This document shows positions 54,426 through 64,000 of a DNA stretch of 64,000 nucleotides, in pieces. A model generated the notes under the pieces. That model saw only the letters and a list, made by a program, of their open reading frames with translations. It was not told where the DNA came from and ran no database searches. This DNA comes from Corallium rubrum. Its lineage: Eukaryota > Cnidaria > Anthozoa > Scleralcyonacea > Coralliidae. Within the stretch, counting starts at the first letter, position 1; the number at the start of each line of letters is the position of its first letter. Location: NCBI GenBank assembly GCA_964035015.1, contig OZ036005.1, positions 5,030,747 through 5,094,746 on the forward strand, given 5' to 3'. A program made the position numbers and the translations under genes.

Positions 54426-55824
54426 CATAAATAGCGATACACCATTCTTCGCGACGGCCGACGCACCAATGACGCTAATAAAGTCCGGCTCCATCGACAC
54501 TGAAATGATGAATGTCAGATGGCGTTTCTTTAACTTTTGGAAGGTGATTCCCGAGTCGTGTCACAGAGATTCGAATGTCCCCATGTCCTCGTTCCTTCGC
54601 TGCTTTTCTTTGTGAAAACGTTAAGTCGTTAACGTTTAACCGCATTAATTAACTTATTTCTGTTTATACTGACACTTAATTATAAAACTTATAATAAATA
54701 CTCTTATTCAGTTTCCTGCGTTTCGGCTTCGTTTACGTCATTTAAAGTTTACGTAATACGATAATAGGTTGCTACTGATGAGCTTCCTTCTGTGATATTG
54801 TGACATTTCTCCCTTTAACATTTATGTAAATAGTGTTGCCAGTTTTCGTTTATATTTGTAAATTAAATTTACATGAGTTATATGAAGTGTGTATGATGTG
54901 TTTTAGTGTGATTTTGGTGCTAAAAAGTAACGATATACGCTTTTCCCGACATTTCTCCACTGACGACAATAAAGTTAGTTTGTATCGTTTATTTATAGAT
55001 GGTCGCAGAAGGGAGAAATGTCAGAACTCAGAAAACTTAGATATGTTACCGAGCGAGCTCCAGTAAATAGAAAATAACACGCGGCAGACACAAACAATGC
55101 AATTAAAAGAAAAAGAAATCTAATTGGAGTTTTAACTTTGCATTTTACAACGATTTTGGGGGGAGAAATGAAGTGGAGAAATGTACCTTTGTTAAGTGTA
55201 AATATATAATAGAGGATATCAAGTAACATATCCTGTTTGTCTCTTTCTGTCTCTCTTTGTCTACTTCTGGCTCTGTCTGTCCCTCTCTACCCCCTATCTC
55301 TCTTTCACATCCATACGCAGGCTATCCGGAAGCTGCCTCTCTCAATATTTTGTCCTGTATCCCTTCTTTCGCAAAATTGGTTACTATTGATAATTAGTCA
55401 ATTAAACGCTAATTATAATCAATTAGACGCTAGTGTAGCACATGTATCTTTGTAAGTGGCACAGACAAATGATAAGGAATAGTAGAGCAACTTGGAACAA
55501 AATATGTTAGACGAGCACCAAAGTATTGGTTGCCTATACATCATTGTTCACCTCAGACAATCATGGCCATAAATAATTGGGACAGCAGTGCAAATGAAGA
55601 GTCTGGTAGCCTCGCACAAGAAAAACTATAATATATCGCCTTGAATCCTTACCTAATAATCTCTCCCCTCCCCCCTCCGTCAATGTTGTTTCATTTTATA
55701 CTTGGTGTGATATAACGACGAAAAAGAGCAATAGAATGGCAACATTGAAGGAGGGAAGGGGGGCAACTTCGAATGCGTAGTGGTTTTTACGAACTGTCCT
55801 AGGGTTTTTGGCCATGATTGTAGT
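54426..55824. other. Non-coding stretch with a CT-rich tract
   Basis: TCT/TGTC-rich low complexity at 55230-55305. No ORF with support. Confidence 0.45.
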
Positions 55825-56229
55825 TACAGTCAAAATGGAAATCCCTTCCCATGCCTTCTACTTCTGCATAGTTTGTTGTGTATTACTGTATTTCTGTAGT
55901 CACTACTGAAGCGTATGGGAATTTTTTTGTCGACTGAAAAATGTGAATAAAAAATATCTAGCTTTCATGGAGTTAAATCATAATATAACGAATTTTTCTT
56001 CCAAATCGATACCAACAAACAAATATAAATCAAGAATAAGCGACTTTTATCGCTAGTTATAAGATTTGTCGTTTATCTCATCGAAATATAGTAAGGTTTG
56101 ACTGCAGTGGCGTCGTGGCCGGGGGGTCAGGGGGGGCCATGTCCCCCCCTAATGTCGTCCAACACAGTTTTGTCGGAATTCGGGCAGAAGCTTTTCGCGG
56201 TTTCCGGTCATGACTATCACTTTTGAGTT

Positions 56230-56398
56230 GTGCCACCAACAACGAAACGTCGGAAAGTTGAATGTCTGCTATGCAAGAAGACATTTGACAGTGATTATCG
56301 ATCTCGTCATAACAATTAATAAATATCATTCGGATAGAGTAAAGAAACACCAACATATTCCATACAAACATGCTGGTGCTCCTGCGAATCCTTTCCAG
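56230..56398 (+). pseudogene. C2H2-type zinc-finger pseudo-exon, copy B
   Basis: Same reading, same GTG in place of ATG, same extra T and same CAG/GTTTGT donor as 10649-10817. Confidence 0.5.
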
Positions 56399-56604
56399 GT
56401 TTGTCTCTTTAATATGCCTGTTTTATACTTTGGGCAATCGTCGAATTTAATTCGGAATTAAGTATGTTTTATCGTTTATGCGAAACTAATTGCCTAATTC
56501 TTATGTATATATGTGATATGTCGGAAAAACCTTGTTGTTTGTCGGAAAAATTGTGCTCTTGGCCACCCCTAAAATCTCTGAGCCACGACGCCCCTGGCCC
56601 GTTT

Positions 56605-56748
56605 GAGTACTGCCGAAATTATCGAACGTACTTTCTAACGTTTAGAGCGAAGGTCCTTCGTCAGAGAGAAACGTGATAAATAAATAGTTTCACGAAGGGC
56701 ATTCGCTCGAAACGTTAGAAACCACGTTCAATAATTTCGGCATTACTC
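56605..56748. repeat. ~144 bp foldback element, copy B
   Basis: Counterpart of 11030-11173, better preserved on the right (CGCTCGAAACGTTAGAAACC). Right border intact, as no element is inserted there. Confidence 0.75.
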
Positions 56749-56754
56749 AACCTT

Positions 56755-58011
56755 AGGGGTGGACCATTAGAAATCAAGGGAGGGGTGTGTGAAAATATGT
56801 GTGCATGATTTTTTTTTTCAGCTCAACTTCCCTGCAGGATTTTTATTTCAGTGTGCAAGCTCTGCAGGAATTTTTTTATAGGGTTATTTAAGCCATACGC
56901 GAAAGGAAGCCAGTCCAAAACTGACCACGTTGCACTTTATAAAAACAGCGAGATATGTGGCCTGCAAATACAACAGGGGCGTAGGAAGCTTGATAAACGT
57001 AGGGGGGGGGGGGGGCGACTGCCACGAGGCACCACCATGGTTGGCGGCGAGTGGGAAAATTTTTGAAATTTGGAGTCTCTAGATCGTCGGAAATGGCATT
57101 TTCAGAGTCTTCTCTACCTCTTTCGTTACGCTCTTTCATTATGATTTGTGAGTCTATGCTATCCGTGTGCCAGGATGTATTATTATTATTATTAATTGGC
57201 CGAAACTAATAATAAATCAATTATTTTTCGGAGGGCCGAAAGCTATTCCGCCCCCCCTTATAAAATATTTCCCACCCCCCCACTCCCAGCCCCCTGCTTC
57301 CTACGCCCCTGAAATACAAGTACAACTAGTGATCATATTAAAGCGGTAAATAGCGGCTTGCACCCTATTAAAAAGACGATGATGCATGATAAATATCAGC
57401 GTTCAAAAGTGTTTCTCTGTGCTTTGGAGTGTTTATAAAATTGAACCACTCAATAAGTTGCACAAACTCTGAATTCGAGTAAAAACATCAGGCGCTATTT
57501 CGAATTTATCTTGCATTTACTTTCAATTGCATGCATAACGACATAATATTAAACCAGCACTTTGGAAACAAAAATTCAAGAGAGAAATAAACAGAATGAG
57601 ATAAAAGAAATCTCTGAGGGGTTGAAGGGCGTCCTCCAGTGCACTTTTTCAGGCCTGTTCCAATCTGCTCTCTCTCTCTCAAAGTCTAAATTTGTTTAAA
57701 TTTTTATTTCTAATTTTTATTTTTTATTTGAGATAATTAATATAAATGAAAATATAAGGAAATTTTATATAACAATGAATAATAGTTTGCAGTGTTTGAA
57801 ACTACCTGAAGTTTCTAAATAGTATATTTGGCTGTTTAATCAGTGAGCTCTTCCTTTTTATCATATGATAAATCACATGGTGCACTTTGCTTGCACGAAT
57901 TTGTTGTTGTTGTTGATCGTTTGCACGATTTTCCCCCCTTTATTTTCTTTGCGCGAATTTGTTTTTGGTAATTGTCACACACCCCCTCCCTTGATTTCCA
58001 ATGGTCCACCC
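56755..58011. mobile_element. ~1.26 kb element with AGGGGTGGACC inverted ends
   Basis: Left AGGGGTGGACCATTAGAAAT + CAAGGGAGGGG; right the complement (CCCCTCCCTTGATTTCCAAT, GGTCCACCC). Contains the hAT-type MITE at 56974. Copy A keeps only the left part (11705-12547). Confidence 0.65.
56974..57311. mobile_element. hAT-type MITE, copy B
   Basis: CAGGGGCGTAGGAAGC ends, AAATACAA duplication at 56966-56973 and 57312-57319, as in copy A. Slightly longer G and C runs than copy A. Confidence 0.9.
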
Positions 58012-59268
58012 ACTATTTACGCAGCACACTATTTTTATTTCACTGTCTTACTGAGCTATACATGAACTATACAGACGGGAAAACTCATAAGTTCCTGAGT
58101 GTTAACAACTACTCTATTTATACACTATTTATAACATAGCTTTGATATAGCAACGTTTTTGATTGGCTGTTGTGCGTGCTCCATTTAACAATTAGACAAC
58201 GAGTCCGAGTTGTCTATGAGCGAATAGTCAACGAAGGCGAAGCCTGAGTTGACTATTCGCGCATAGACAACGAGGACGAGCTGTCTAATTGTTTTAGTAT
58301 ACACCTTGTACCTACTCTAAAAAATACAGTTTTTCTAGTGCAAACTGACGAAAATGTTGTGTTATTTAACCACTCGTGAGCGGCAAGTAAAAGCAGATTT
58401 ATTAATAAAATACGGTTTAATTGTATTTCCTTCCTTACCATTAAAAATCTTCATGCCATATTTTGTGGCGTTTTTAGTTTTCTCAGGGATAGAATTTTCT
58501 ATCAAACTCTCAAAAAATTCCTCCGAAACGTCTGCAAACGGGAGTTTACTGCCATATTTTTTTCAGGTTTGTTTTCATTTTTCTCAAACGTTGTCCATCA
58601 CGAATAGACAACGGTTGAGTAGCCAATCAGAATGCAGGATTTGTAATAGACGATGGTTGGGTGTATACTAAAACTCGATGGAGCACGGTAAAAAAGCGCG
58701 GGTAAAAATTTCCAAACAAAACTAAGTTTTAAATTGACTTTTTATGGCCTTTTATATAATCTAAATACCATCAAGCCATTTAATTTTATTGAGTAATAAA
58801 GAACAGCGACCCAGAAGACATAAACTGGGTCTGGATAATCGAGTTTAAACTGTCCTTTTGGTTGGATTTTATTGAACAAAAAAGACTTGGCTACGAAAGT
58901 AGAAAAACACAACAACCAAAACGATTCGCCGGCTTGTGAAAGGATTAATTTTAATGCTATATTATAAAAGTCGACCAACTCTTACGATTTTTTCGTGCTC
59001 TCCCACTTTCCCGCGTGCATCCATAACTCAATGGAGCACGCTAAACCATGAATCATTTCTTAAATATACACTAACGTGTAAAATAGATTTAATATACAAA
59101 TTTTACAAAATTCTGAAGTTTAGGAAACTGTTATGTATATTAGTCAAAATATAACATTTTTCAGGGTTTTGAATAAATTTATCAGTCTATTTGACTTCAT
59201 GCATATAGTGAAATAAAAGTATATAGCGAAAGTATATAGCGTGCTGCGTACATAGGCAGTGTTAAAAC
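58012..59268. other. Non-coding stretch with one palindrome
   Basis: A 108 bp palindrome lies at 58187-58294 (AACAATTAGACAACGAG, GCGAATAGTCAACGAAGGCG and complements). TGGAGCACG occurs at 58678 and 59031 and its complement GTGCTCCA near 58175, which hints at a larger foldback family. No gene. Confidence 0.6.
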
Positions 59269-59355
59269 AACAATCGAAATATTAGTAAGGTTTGATATAC
59301 TGCCGAAACAGAGAACGTAGGAGTCTAACGTTTCGAGCGAAGGCCCTTCGTCATT
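59269..59355. repeat. Terminal repeat of the CGAGCGAAGGCCCTTCG foldback family
   Basis: CAACAATCGAAATATTAGTA, GGTTTGATATACTGCCGAAA, CAGAGAACGTAGGAGTCTAA, CGTTTCGAGCGAAGGCCCTT. Matches 16388-16470 and 468-520. Confidence 0.7.
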
Positions 59356-59907
59356 CTAGAGCAAGTGAAAAGGTGGTTTAAACTCCCAAGAGTAGTTTTG
59401 ATAATGAAATACTGACGTTTCGATGCCTTTATCACATCAGAGTAAAATGTGATAAAATAAAATAAAAGAGAGCTGCTTATATATGTCTAAAAGTTGACGT
59501 AAATAAAAATTGCCAATCAAATGTTGGGAAGGTAAGCCTAGTAGTACCGTTTAGCCGTTCTGCTGATCAACTTCAAAGATAGACTCATATCCTCAATGGC
59601 TCAATCAATAAAAAATTATAACCGTAGAGACAATAAACTGTGAAAAAATAAATGTCCCTTAAAAATATCCATAATTTGCAAGGTAAATTATATTCGTCCG
59701 ACATTTTGATTCCTTTTGATCCCAGTCTGTTAGCCGACAACAATACACTCGCCAGTTTTGAAATTGAAAGCCAGGTGTAAACTACACTGAGGCCATCTCT
59801 TCATATAGGAATGCAGGAATTTAAAGACCAACAACCTCTTATGCGGCAAAAAAAGAAAAGACATTGAACCAAAAAAAACAACATTGAGCGAGTTCATGCC
59901 AAGAACT

Positions 59908-60070
59908 GATGATGATGACAATGATGATGATGATGACAATGATGATGATGATAATTATGATAATAATAACGATAATGATGATGATATGATGATGATGACG
60001 ATAAGAATAATGATAATGATAATGATAATGATAATGATAATGATAATGATAATGATAATGATATTGATAA
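59908..60070. repeat. GATGAT / GATAAT repeats
   Basis: GATGATGATGACAATGAT-type followed by about nine GATAAT hexamers, ending at a CCCGAGT/GACGCCT hairpin (60066-60102). Confidence 0.9.
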
Positions 60071-60565
60071 CAAGACGCCTGCTTAGGCGTTCACTCGGGC
60101 TCTGATTTCTGCAAATATTGGCATAGGCCAACATAGGCCTTATTTGGCGCTCGGCACAAATTCTCTATATATGGTCTTATACGAAGTACTTGGTTCCATG
60201 AAGCGATTTGGTGTAAACAAGCTTATTAGCCAAAAAATTAAACGATCTTAATACTTTCAGTAGACTAGACAAAACCACAAAACCTATAGTGCTGAATTCG
60301 GCAGATTCAAGCGATGGTTCCGATATAGAATCATGTAAATCGTACCAACAGAAACTACTTAAACATGTTTTGAAACACATTTCCCAAATGAAATACGACA
60401 CCTTCACGATAGGCGACATGTAGACGACTATAAACATATCTAAACATATTTTTGCATTATTCGGTGCCTACCAGGCTGGGCCAAGCAGAAAGGCGTTTAA
60501 TACTAGGTAAACATGTATATGTTCTTTGATATTCTGTGGCTCTTTCTTGTATCTCTACTAGTCCT

Positions 60566-60613
60566 CAAGTCAAGTCAAGTCAAGTCAAGTCAAGTCAAGT
60601 CAAGTCAAGTCAA
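60566..60613. repeat. TCAAG pentamer repeat
   Basis: About nine TCAAG units. Confidence 0.95.
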
Positions 60614-60954
60614 GGCTCGGCCTTACGATTCTGATGTCAATACGGCATTTTCTCGCGTCTGTAATATACTCGTCTATTCTGTCTTCATGGACAAACCTTG
60701 TCAGCAACATTACTGATCCACTATTGATGAATTCACCAATACCGCGGAAATCAGCTCAACCCAACTATTAAACACTCGAAATCTTGAAGAAACACACCAA
60801 CGCCAAGATGTTGTCGAAAAGAAGATATATACTCGCTATGGCCGTCGCGGCCGCAAAGCTTTACCGGAAGTAAAATGTGCAAAAATGCAATTTTGTGACC
60901 CGAAAACTAAAAAAAAAAACAGGAAAGGCGAAACCTAGACTCGTCCGACCGAGT

Positions 60955-61134
60955 AATGATAATGATAATGATAATGATAACGATAACGATAACGATAATT
61001 ATAACGATAACGATAACGATAACGATAACGATAATTATAACGATAACGATAACGATAACGATAATGATGACGATGATGACGATGATGACGATGATGATGA
61101 CGATAATGATGATGACGATGATGATGACGATTAA
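60955..61134. repeat. GATAAT / GATAAC / GATGAC repeats
   Basis: Hexamer array of three variants. Asp-rich and Ile-rich frames over it are artefacts. It marks the border of the 3.5 kb absent from copy A. Confidence 0.93.
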
Positions 61135-61335
61135 TTTCAAAAATAAACGGAAACTGAGCAAATGTACATTACTCATTAAAAACTCTTAAAAAGTGTAACA
61201 GTAAATTATATCAAGACACTTCGCAGCTTTACGCAATAAGTTGTTAATTATATAAGTCAATTAGTTTGGACTGATAAAATTAGATAAATATAAAAAAGCA
61301 AAAGGCATATATCATCGTTAATGCCCAATCAAAGA

Positions 61336-61341
61336 TTTATT
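61336..61341 (-). promoter_or_regulatory. Polyadenylation signal of the secreted-protein gene
   Basis: AATAAA on the minus strand, ~90 bp after the stop codon; conserved at 12815-12820 in copy A. Confidence 0.5.
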
Positions 61342-61429
61342 TAATTATGTTAAAACCCAAACATCTATTACATCTAAATATAATCCAGCATGGATTTACA
61401 AACTTGGACTTTCCTAAATTCACGCTAGT

Positions 61430-62135
61430 CTAGTACACAATTTTAGCATAAGAACACCACCAATGCCGACGGCTAGAAATCAGAGTTCCCTGCGCATTTC
61501 TTTTTGTTAGGTTACTTGTGGAATCTTGACCAAATCGCTGCAGGTGAATTTCCAGCCCAATTTTGCAATACTTTGTGCCACGTCCCTTGATACGACTTTG
61601 AATTTCTCGAACGAATTTTCGGCTGAGTTTAGGTGAGAGAAAATCGACGTGTAAGCGTTCCTCTAAAACGCCTTCCCAGTAAGCAGCCTTTGAACACTTA
61701 GTAGTCACCATGTAGTACATCGTTTTCTTCACTCTCTTGTCTCCATTTTCGTCGGTTTCAATGGTGCTTTCCGTGGTCTTCTTAAAACCAAACTTTTCCA
61801 AGTTTGCCTCTTTCAAAATCTTGAACATTTCTTCTTTAGTAAACTTCACTTTAGGGTCAAACACACGAACGACATCGGTCTCAGCCCCATCTACATACGA
61901 TAAGAGTTAACATTCAGTAAAATTTTACAATACATCAACAGTATAGAATTTTTCAAACTGGACTATCACTCTATAGTTAACGAACGAGTGCATGCAGGTC
62001 TGCTTTAATCGCGCAATGTATATAACATCCTCAGAATGTTACAACAACTCAGTTCCAATGATATAGTGTAAAAATACCTGCATGTAAGCAAACAAATGCC
62101 AAGGCAATAACTGCGAGAACACCAAGACACTTCAT
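61430..62135 (-). CDS. Small secreted protein gene, copy B (intact, two exons)
   Basis: Exon 1 62078-62135 encodes MKCLGVLAVIALAFVCLHA, a clear secretion signal. The donor is CAG/GTATTT and the intron ends CGTATGTAG. Exon 2 61430-61890 gives 519 nt in all, 172 residues. After the cleavage region come DGAETDVVRVFDPKVKFTKE, EEMFKILKEANLEKFGFKKT, ETDENGDKRVKKT, KCSKAAYWEGVLEERLHVDF, KLSRKFVREIQSRIKGRGTK and YCKIGLEIH. Two Cys are shared with copy A; three are basic-rich stretches. No family recognised, so the role of the secreted product (structural, defensive or other) is unknown. The C-terminal ~40 residues differ from copy A, with SSRRHWWCSYAKIVY at the end. Confidence 0.72.
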
Positions 62136-62245
62136 GATAAAAAGTTCACACTGTTTTCTTCTCTCAGAACTTCGGGTTTCTTGATCTTAACCAACTTTCT
62201 CGGAGGTTTCCAACTGGAAGTGAATGCTCTGCTGCAGACGTTCGT

Positions 62246-62253
62246 CTTTTAAA
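62246..62253 (-). promoter_or_regulatory. TATA-like box of the secreted-protein gene
   Basis: TTTAAAAG on the minus strand ~115 bp before the start codon, conserved in copy A (13723-13730). Confidence 0.4.
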
Positions 62254-63323
62254 CTCTCTTCATTGTTCACATGACAAAACTTATTCGAAAACAAGTGCTG
62301 AAGCCAGTGAAGGCTTTCAGAAATTTGCTAAAACCTAAAATAATTTTGGCAATAGATTAGAGTTATTTATTTAATGGTTTAGCATAACAAATAACAAATA
62401 TGTCAAGTATCCACAAATCATTCACTCCACACTTGCATGCCAGTGCCGTATTTTCAAATCAAGTTAAATTATTTTTTGATTAAGATTTTCATTAATTTTG
62501 GCTTCAATTAAAATATAACATGTAACTTTCAAGATTCTGTAAAATATTTCCCCAAAATGCAGAAAATGGCAGTTCAAGGACTCTACTGAATTTCAAAATT
62601 TTCTCGAAAAAAAACTTCGGCCTACATTTTTGCGCACTATATCCATTCGTAACTGTGGTTGGCTGAGTAGAAACGATTTAATGAAAGCGGAGGAAGTTAG
62701 AGTGGATTAAGGTAAAATTAAGGAAACAAACAAATTTTCAACAATTACTGAGCAAGTTTGGGATTGTTGAAGAAAGAGGGATTTTAAGGTGTGCTGCATG
62801 GAAGATTAGTGAATTCCGATCTAGAAACTGAAGCGTGAAGACCAGTTATTCTCCCAAAAGAACACGGCGATTAACAGAGTTACTAATAGACGATTGTCAC
62901 AACAGTCAACAGGGTCCATCATGATGGGGTAAGGGCTACTGTTACGTAATTAAAGTCGACGTATTGGGTTCCTAAAGGTAGACAAGTTGTTAAGAAGGTA
63001 ATAAAAACTTTCTTGGTGGGCAAAAAAGTGGAAGGAAAACCCTATAAAAAACCCTATCGAAACAGGTTGGCCCTGGCCTTGCTGCTTTAATCCAACAACT
63101 ACAAAATGCAAGTATAATAATAAGCACCAAATATAGAGCAAACAAGATACTGTTTGCATGTCTAGATCATCGTTTAGGTGTCCGTGTCGCATTACATTCG
63201 AAACGTGTGTTTGTCTGAATTTAAATAAATTCTATACTAAAATGATCGCTTGAATCTGCCGAATCCGACACTAATAAGAGTAGAGTTTTCGCACAGAGTA
63301 CACTAATTATAAGCTTTCAGAAA

Positions 63324-63610
63324 TCAGTAGCCCGAGTGAACGCCTGAGCAGGCGTCTTGTTCACTATGAATAGTATTTCACCTGATTAAATTACATTTTC
63401 CTTAAGGTTTTTTGGTGTTGGAAAAGTTCCAGTGTAAGAATATATAGGTTTTAAGGTCATGATGTGTGTCAAATTTAAATAACACATTTGGCAACGATCT
63501 TGTAACATTTCGCTATCGGTTCTAACTATTTCATGGCAACAACAAGACGTTTGTTGGCAATAACAAAACGTTCAATGACAAAAGATCGTTTGGCAACAAC
63601 AAAACATTGA
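63324..63610 (+). repeat. Dispersed CCCGAGT-hairpin repeat, copy B
   Basis: Counterpart of 14338-14660, with small deletions. Confidence 0.8.
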
Positions 63611-64000
63611 ATTCCACCTTTCCGACCATGGGTCCTTAGGGGGTACCGTGACACTTTTCGGACAAACAATCTCACTGTAAAAGTGATTTTCGAGGCCCAC
63701 AACGATCAAACATAAAAGAAATAGCAGCTACAGCTATAGTAGAGAAAATCAGGGGCGCACTGGAAAAGTTATCGGGAAATCCACCTTTTCGGCCGCTACT
63801 TCAACGGGGGGTCCCACGTGTTCTTAACGACAAACTTTCGGACAAACAAATTCGGACGGCATACACAGACACTGAGGAAATGGCGCTATAAAAATGGTTG
63901 AAATAAATGTGCGCCTGGGTAGTTGTAAAAGCAATTTTTGATACCCAGAACGATAAAATATGTTAGACGAAACTGCAAAAAGACCAAATAAAGCAGAGTC

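Larger units (their letters stand above)
55825..64000 (+). repeat. Segmental duplication, copy B (runs off the window)
   Basis: Direct counterpart of 9983-15121, about 46 kb downstream. It holds the intact secreted-protein gene and lacks the two transposons of copy A, but has extra sequence at 57610-61145 and 62715-63155. The homology continues to the last base of the window. Confidence 0.92.

Noticed and set aside
54775-54800. CTGATGAGCTTCC as a third hammerhead
   Set aside because: No GAAA and no complementary stem follow.
59884-61189. Asp-rich and Ile-rich frames
   Set aside because: Translations of GATAAT/GATGAC repeats.
1-64000. CRISPR arrays, bacterial operons or phage modules
   Set aside because: Tandem repeats lack spacers, there are no ribosome-binding-site-led operons, and genes are spliced; the DNA is eukaryotic.

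Overview
The window looks like repeat-rich, intron-containing DNA from a metazoan, most likely a marine invertebrate and perhaps an anthozoan cnidarian. The signs are spliced genes with GT-AG introns, tRNA-headed and 5S-headed SINEs, many short DNA transposons, a Helentron, hammerhead ribozymes of the minimal type I kind known from metazoan retroelements, and very long perfect microsatellites. The taxon is inferred from repeat content and is not proven. There are no bacterial operons and no CRISPR array. Most long open frames are by-products of simple repeats.

Layout. 1-9.9 kb: repeats only: a hammerhead ribozyme (1224-1269), SINEs, an uninterrupted 3.2 kb TTTG array (3627-6843), and AT arrays separated by long palindromes. 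9.98-15.1 kb: first copy (A) of a segmental duplication holding a two-exon gene for a small secreted protein, here frameshifted. 16-17.5 kb: an AACGTT-rich element and an 852 bp transposon with 9 bp target duplications. 18.8-21.3 kb: four 3' exons of a gene resembling DUF4806 proteins; its first visible intron carries a second hammerhead in sense orientation. 21.5-24.9 kb: terminal-inverted-repeat elements and a ~151 bp satellite. 25.0-30.5 kb (minus): a Helentron. Its long reading frame runs signal peptide, membrane segment, basic region, 2A-like motif, herpesvirus-tegument-type (C76) cysteine protease, Cys-rich region and HUH replication initiator. It is broken by a one-base frameshift and by a deletion that joins the Rep region to the last residues of an EEP endonuclease. 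30.6-31.5 kb: second copy of the 9 bp-TSD transposon. 32.3-35.5 kb (plus): a spliced DDE-type transposase-like gene with coiled coil, zinc fingers and SAP domain. 37.0-37.7 kb (minus): an unrecognised 242-aa ORF. 38.9-39.8 kb: a foldback transposon with G-rich heptamer arrays at both ends. 40.1-41.2 and 53.5-54.4 kb: an inverted dispersed repeat pair, the first interrupted by a foldback. 44.3-52.0 kb: a pentamer-based repeat domain ending in a 5.3 kb array. 53.1-53.4 kb: a terminal exon. 55.8-64.0 kb: copy B of the duplication, with an intact version of the secreted-protein gene.

How the parts relate. The window is mainly a record of transposition. Several insertions are dated by comparison with empty sites in the paralogous copy: two transposons in copy A are absent from copy B, while a hAT-type MITE with the same 8 bp target duplication is in both and so predates the duplication. 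The most unusual items are the two hammerhead ribozymes (one intronic), the Helentron with 2A and protease, and the G-rich foldback element.
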